Positions 61,454 through 64,000 of a stretch of 64,000 bases of DNA are shown piece after piece (position 1 is the stretch's first letter; every line of letters starts with the position of its first letter). Under the pieces are notes generated by a model. The model worked only from the letters and a program-made list of their open reading frames with translations. It had not been told where the DNA came from and did not search any database. Source of the stretch: Nesterenkonia populi (GTDB lineage: Bacteria; Actinomycetota; Actinomycetes; Actinomycetales; Micrococcaceae); contig NZ_VOIL01000001.1 in the NCBI RefSeq assembly GCF_007994735.1, forward strand, positions 310,001 through 374,000, written 5' to 3'. The translations under genes and the position numbers were made by a program.

Positions 61454-62773
61454 GTGATGATGCCCGAGGACTCTGCCTCCGCCCCTGACGCCGACGCCCG
61501 TGAGGGACGACGACGCCGGCTGCGTCTTCCGACCCCGCCGCTGTGGCTCTTCGGCCTGCTCGAGGGCGTCCAGACGGTTCTGCTGACAGCCCTGCTGATC
61601 GCGGTTCCCACTGGGCTGATCACCTTCCTGGCCGACCCTGCCGCCTGGGACGTGGAGGGCGCAGGCCAGGCAGCAGGGCAGCTGTGGCTGATCATGCACG
61701 CCGCTCCGCTGGATCTCAGCGGGGAAGCCGTCGGCCGCGACGGCGTCTTCCACGCGGTGCCGCTGGGGCTGACGCTCATTCCGGTGCTGCTGTCCTGGCG
61801 GTCCGGGCGGCGCCTGGCCCAGGGCGCCTACCCGACGCAGCTCTGGCTGGGGCTGGCGACGTTCGTTCTGGTGCTCCTCGCCGCGGCCGCCGGGCTGGCC
61901 GTATGGGTGGAGACCCCGTTCGGCGCCACCTCACCGATGTGGGCGGCCTTGGCTGCGGGCGGCTTGGCGCTGCTGGCCTCCACGGGCGGCTGCGTGTCCG
62001 AGGCGCGCAGCGTGGCCCGCATGTTCGGGATGGACATGGAGGAGCGGATTGACCGGTGGTCCGCGCCCGTCAAATGGGCGGGAGCCTACCTGTGGGCGGT
62101 GCTGCGAGCCGGAGCCGCATCCGCGGTGGCCGCCGTCGGACTGGCTGCGGCGCTGCTGGCCGGGGTGGTCCTCGCCGGGTGGATGGACATCGCCAACGCC
62201 TACCAGCAGGCCGACGCAGGCTGGGGCGGCGCTGTGGGGCTCACCGTGCTGCAGCTGGCGCTTGTGCCGAACCTGCTGCTCTGGACGCTCGCCTACACCA
62301 CCGGCGCCGGCTTCAGCCTGGGCGCGGACGCGCCGGTGGAGCCGGGCTTCTCAGCCGCTGCGGGAGTGGACTATCTGCCTGTGCTGGCGGTGGTTCCCGA
62401 CCATGGCTTCGAGCACGGATGGGTGGTCTTTGCCCTGCCGGTGCTCGCAGGACTGTACGCCGGTGTCTGGCTGGCCCGCGAGGGAGAGAATCACTTTGAC
62501 GACTGGTGCGCCCTGAGGATTCGGGTACGGGCCGTCTCACTGAGCATCTCCACCCTGGTGCTCGGGGCCCTGACGGGGCTCGTGGCGGCCGTGCTGCTGG
62601 TCGGGCCCCTATGGCTGTCCCACCTCTCCCTGGGGGTGGGCCGTTTCGCCGACGTCGGCCCCGATGCGCTGCTCACCGCCGGCCTGTTGGGCGCCTGGAC
62701 GGCCGCGGGCTGCGCCGCCGGGTACCTCACCGCCCCGCTGAGCCGAACGTTCAGGCGCACGCCGGCCAGCTGA
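61454..62773 (+). CDS. DUF6350 polytopic membrane protein
   Basis: A 439-residue protein with about ten hydrophobic segments and a short basic N-terminus (RRRRLRLPTPPLWLFGLLEG). The VQTVLLTALLIAVP start, the FGATSPM and YTTGAGFSLG blocks and its general place near purN are those of the actinobacterial DUF6350 family, called PerM-like in mycobacteria, where it has been tied to cell division. GTG 61454 or the following ATGs could be the start. It is convergent with the glycosyltransferase gene with 3 bp between. Confidence 0.8.
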   Translation: MMMPEDSASAPDADAREGRRRRLRLPTPPLWLFGLLEGVQTVLLTALLIAVPTGLITFLADPAAWDVEGAGQAAGQLWLIMHAAPLDLSGEAVGRDGVFHAVPLGLTLIPVLLSWRSGRRLAQGAYPTQLWLGLATFVLVLLAAAAGLAVWVETPFGATSPMWAALAAGGLALLASTGGCVSEARSVARMFGMDMEERIDRWSAPVKWAGAYLWAVLRAGAASAVAAVGLAAALLAGVVLAGWMDIANAYQQADAGWGGAVGLTVLQLALVPNLLLWTLAYTTGAGFSLGADAPVEPGFSAAAGVDYLPVLAVVPDHGFEHGWVVFALPVLAGLYAGVWLAREGENHFDDWCALRIRVRAVSLSISTLVLGALTGLVAAVLLVGPLWLSHLSLGVGRFADVGPDALLTAGLLGAWTAAGCAAGYLTAPLSRTFRRTPAS

Positions 62774-62776
62774 CGA

Positions 62777-63997
62777 TCAGCGCGGCAGCAGCGTGCCGAT
62801 GACGCGGTTCTGGGCACGGATGTAGGTGGTGGCACGCATTGAGCGGACGCGGCGGTTGACCTCGATGGCCCGGGCGTAGTGGCCGATCAGCTGATTGCAT
62901 ATCGCCTCCCAGGTCCGCCCCTGCACCTGAGCGCGAGCCGCCGTGCCGAAGGAGGCGCGTGCGGCGTCGTCGTTCACCAGGTGCTCCACCCGGCGTCGCA
63001 TACCCTCCAAGTCTCCAGGCGGGTAGAGCCAGCCGGTGCGGCCCTCGTCCACCAGGTCAAGGGGTCCCCCGCGGCCGACGGCAACCACCGGCAGCCCGGC
63101 GGCCTGGGCCTCCTGGATGGTCTGGCAGAAGGTCTCCGCCTCCCCGGGGTGCACGAACAGGTCCAAGCTCGCGACATGCTCGCCGAGGTCCTCGCCGGAC
63201 TGGAACCCGGCGAAGCAGGCGTTGGGCAGCTCCCTGGCCAGGGACTCTTCCATGGGGCCGACGCCGATGATCACCAGCCGGGTGCCCGGCATCCTGTCCA
63301 GCACCGCGAGGTCCTCCACCTGCTTCTCCGCAGCCAGGCGGCCCACAAACCCGATGAGCAGCTCACCGTCCGGAGCGATCCGAGCCCGCAGCTCCGCGGA
63401 GCGTCGGACCGGGCTGAACAGCTCGGCGTCCACCCCGCGCCGCCAGGTCCGCAGTCGTCTGATGCCGCGCTCGCGCAGCTGCTGCTTGGTGAAGGCGGAG
63501 GGCACCAGGGTGTAGGTGGAGGCCTGATGCATCCGCTCCACGTGCTGCCAGAGCAGCTCTTCGGCCCACGGGACCTTGTACCGGCCCGCGTAGGCAGGGA
63601 CCTCGGTCTGGTAGATGGAGACCGTCGGCAGGCCCAGGGCGTCGGCGGCCTGGATGGCCCGCCACCCCAGCACGAACGGGGAGGCGACATGCACGACGTC
63701 GGGCTGCAGGTCCTCCAGAATACGGCGAATCCGCGTCACGAAGCCGGCGGCGACCCGCACTCTCGGGTACTCGGGAAGCGGAAGGGCCGGCACCCGGATG
63801 ACCGGGTAGCCGTGGTAGAGCTCCGGCTGGTCCGGGAGCTCCTCGGCCAGCGGGTGGGAGTCGAACATCGAGTCGGAGGGTGCGACGACGGTGACCTCAT
63901 CGCCGCGGCGATGCAGGTGAGCAAGCACCTGCAGCACGGAGTTGGTCACCCCGTTCATATGAGGCAGGAAGCTTTCAGCAACAACCGCGACTTTCAT
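62777..63997 (-). CDS. GT4-family glycosyltransferase (PimB/MgtA-like mannosyltransferase)
   Basis: A GT-B glycosyltransferase of 406 residues. The N-terminus (VAVVAESFLPHMNGVTNSVL) and HVASPFVLGWRAI match actinobacterial mannosyltransferases that build phosphatidylinositol mannosides or mannosyl-glucuronosyl lipids. The C-terminal domain has GFVGRLAAEKQ and the EX7E nucleotide-sugar motif in HPGEAETFCQTIQEAQ. ATG 63997 or the GTG directly before it (64000) is the start, at the window edge. The exact acceptor cannot be told. Confidence 0.88.
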   Translation of the reverse strand: MKVAVVAESFLPHMNGVTNSVLQVLAHLHRRGDEVTVVAPSDSMFDSHPLAEELPDQPELYHGYPVIRVPALPLPEYPRVRVAAGFVTRIRRILEDLQPDVVHVASPFVLGWRAIQAADALGLPTVSIYQTEVPAYAGRYKVPWAEELLWQHVERMHQASTYTLVPSAFTKQQLRERGIRRLRTWRRGVDAELFSPVRRSAELRARIAPDGELLIGFVGRLAAEKQVEDLAVLDRMPGTRLVIIGVGPMEESLARELPNACFAGFQSGEDLGEHVASLDLFVHPGEAETFCQTIQEAQAAGLPVVAVGRGGPLDLVDEGRTGWLYPPGDLEGMRRRVEHLVNDDAARASFGTAARAQVQGRTWEAICNQLIGHYARAIEVNRRVRSMRATTYIRAQNRVIGTLLPR

Positions 63998-64000
63998 CAC

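Overview
The window looks like a chromosomal segment of a high-GC Gram-positive bacterium (Actinobacteria), most likely Micrococcaceae-like (Nesterenkonia/Arthrobacter type). The reasons are the GC-rich, third-position-GC coding sequence, many GTG and TTG starts, Lsr2, ClpC, HtpX, a short MutY without a NUDIX domain, a menaquinone pathway with no ubiquinone genes, System II cytochrome c maturation, and the gene orders lysS-small membrane protein-lsr2-clpC and tilS-hpt-ftsH-folE-folP-folBK. The family assignment is inference from gene content, not from a marker alignment.

Layout. 1-2.2 kb: start of a probable Na/Pi cotransporter behind a PHO-box-like repeat, htpX, a small acidic protein and a HIT protein. 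2.2-8.3 kb: polyprenyl diphosphate synthase, menG, menF, menD and menC. 8.4-13.1 kb: PAP2 phosphatase, radA, a FUSC-type exporter and mutY. 13.1-18 kb: clpC, lsr2, a small membrane protein and lysS. 18-29.3 kb: M13 peptidase, panC, a DUF2520 protein, two PH-domain membrane proteins, a DUF3180 protein, and the folate genes folBK, folP and folE followed by ftsH, mostly with overlapping ends. 29.4-32.8 kb: an apparent three-gene insertion (CynX-type MFS, 2-hydroxycarboxylate transporter, GntR regulator) between ftsH and hpt. 32.9-36.7 kb: hpt, tilS, a zinc metalloprotease and menB. 36.7-40.7 kb: tag, cysteine desulfurase, nadC and nadA with no nadB between them. 40.8-43.5 kb: a probable decayed gene, menE and menA. 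43.6-49 kb: small membrane proteins, then the cytochrome c maturation operon tlpA-ccdA-resB-ccsB. 56.8-64 kb: histidine phosphatase, purN, membrane proteins, an App1-type phosphatase, a DUF6350 protein and a GT4 glycosyltransferase.

The accessory part is 49.0-56.8 kb, plus 57.5-58.1 kb. Its codon use is less GC-biased, and it carries an IS3-family remnant and gene fragments. It holds the most interesting find: two copies, in the same orientation, of an apparently undescribed module. Each copy has a 44-45 aa secreted-type peptide precursor ending in a two-cysteine motif, followed 10 bp later by a NarL-type sensor kinase, with a LuxR-type response regulator transcribed divergently. Copy 1 (49265-51391) is intact. 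Copy 2 (55702-56667) keeps an intact peptide gene, but its kinase is a truncated fragment with a nonsense codon and its regulator is receiver-only. Both divergent promoters carry a dyad at exactly the same distance from the peptide start (36) and regulator start (63). The peptide promoters have -10-like hexamers placed for leaderless transcription. I infer a peptide-based autoinduction (quorum-sensing) circuit. Between the copies lies an unrelated DesK-like two-component system with a DUF4097 protein.

How the genes work together. The men genes plus the polyprenyl synthase supply menaquinone, and the tlpA-ccdA-resB-ccsB operon matures c-type cytochromes, so much of the core serves respiration. 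FolE, FolP and FolBK form a folate route and PanC serves pantothenate. NadA and NadC serve NAD, with the cysteine desulfurase probably supplying NadA's Fe-S cluster. ClpC, FtsH, HtpX and the M13 peptidase serve protein quality control. No rRNA, tRNA, CRISPR array or replication origin was seen.
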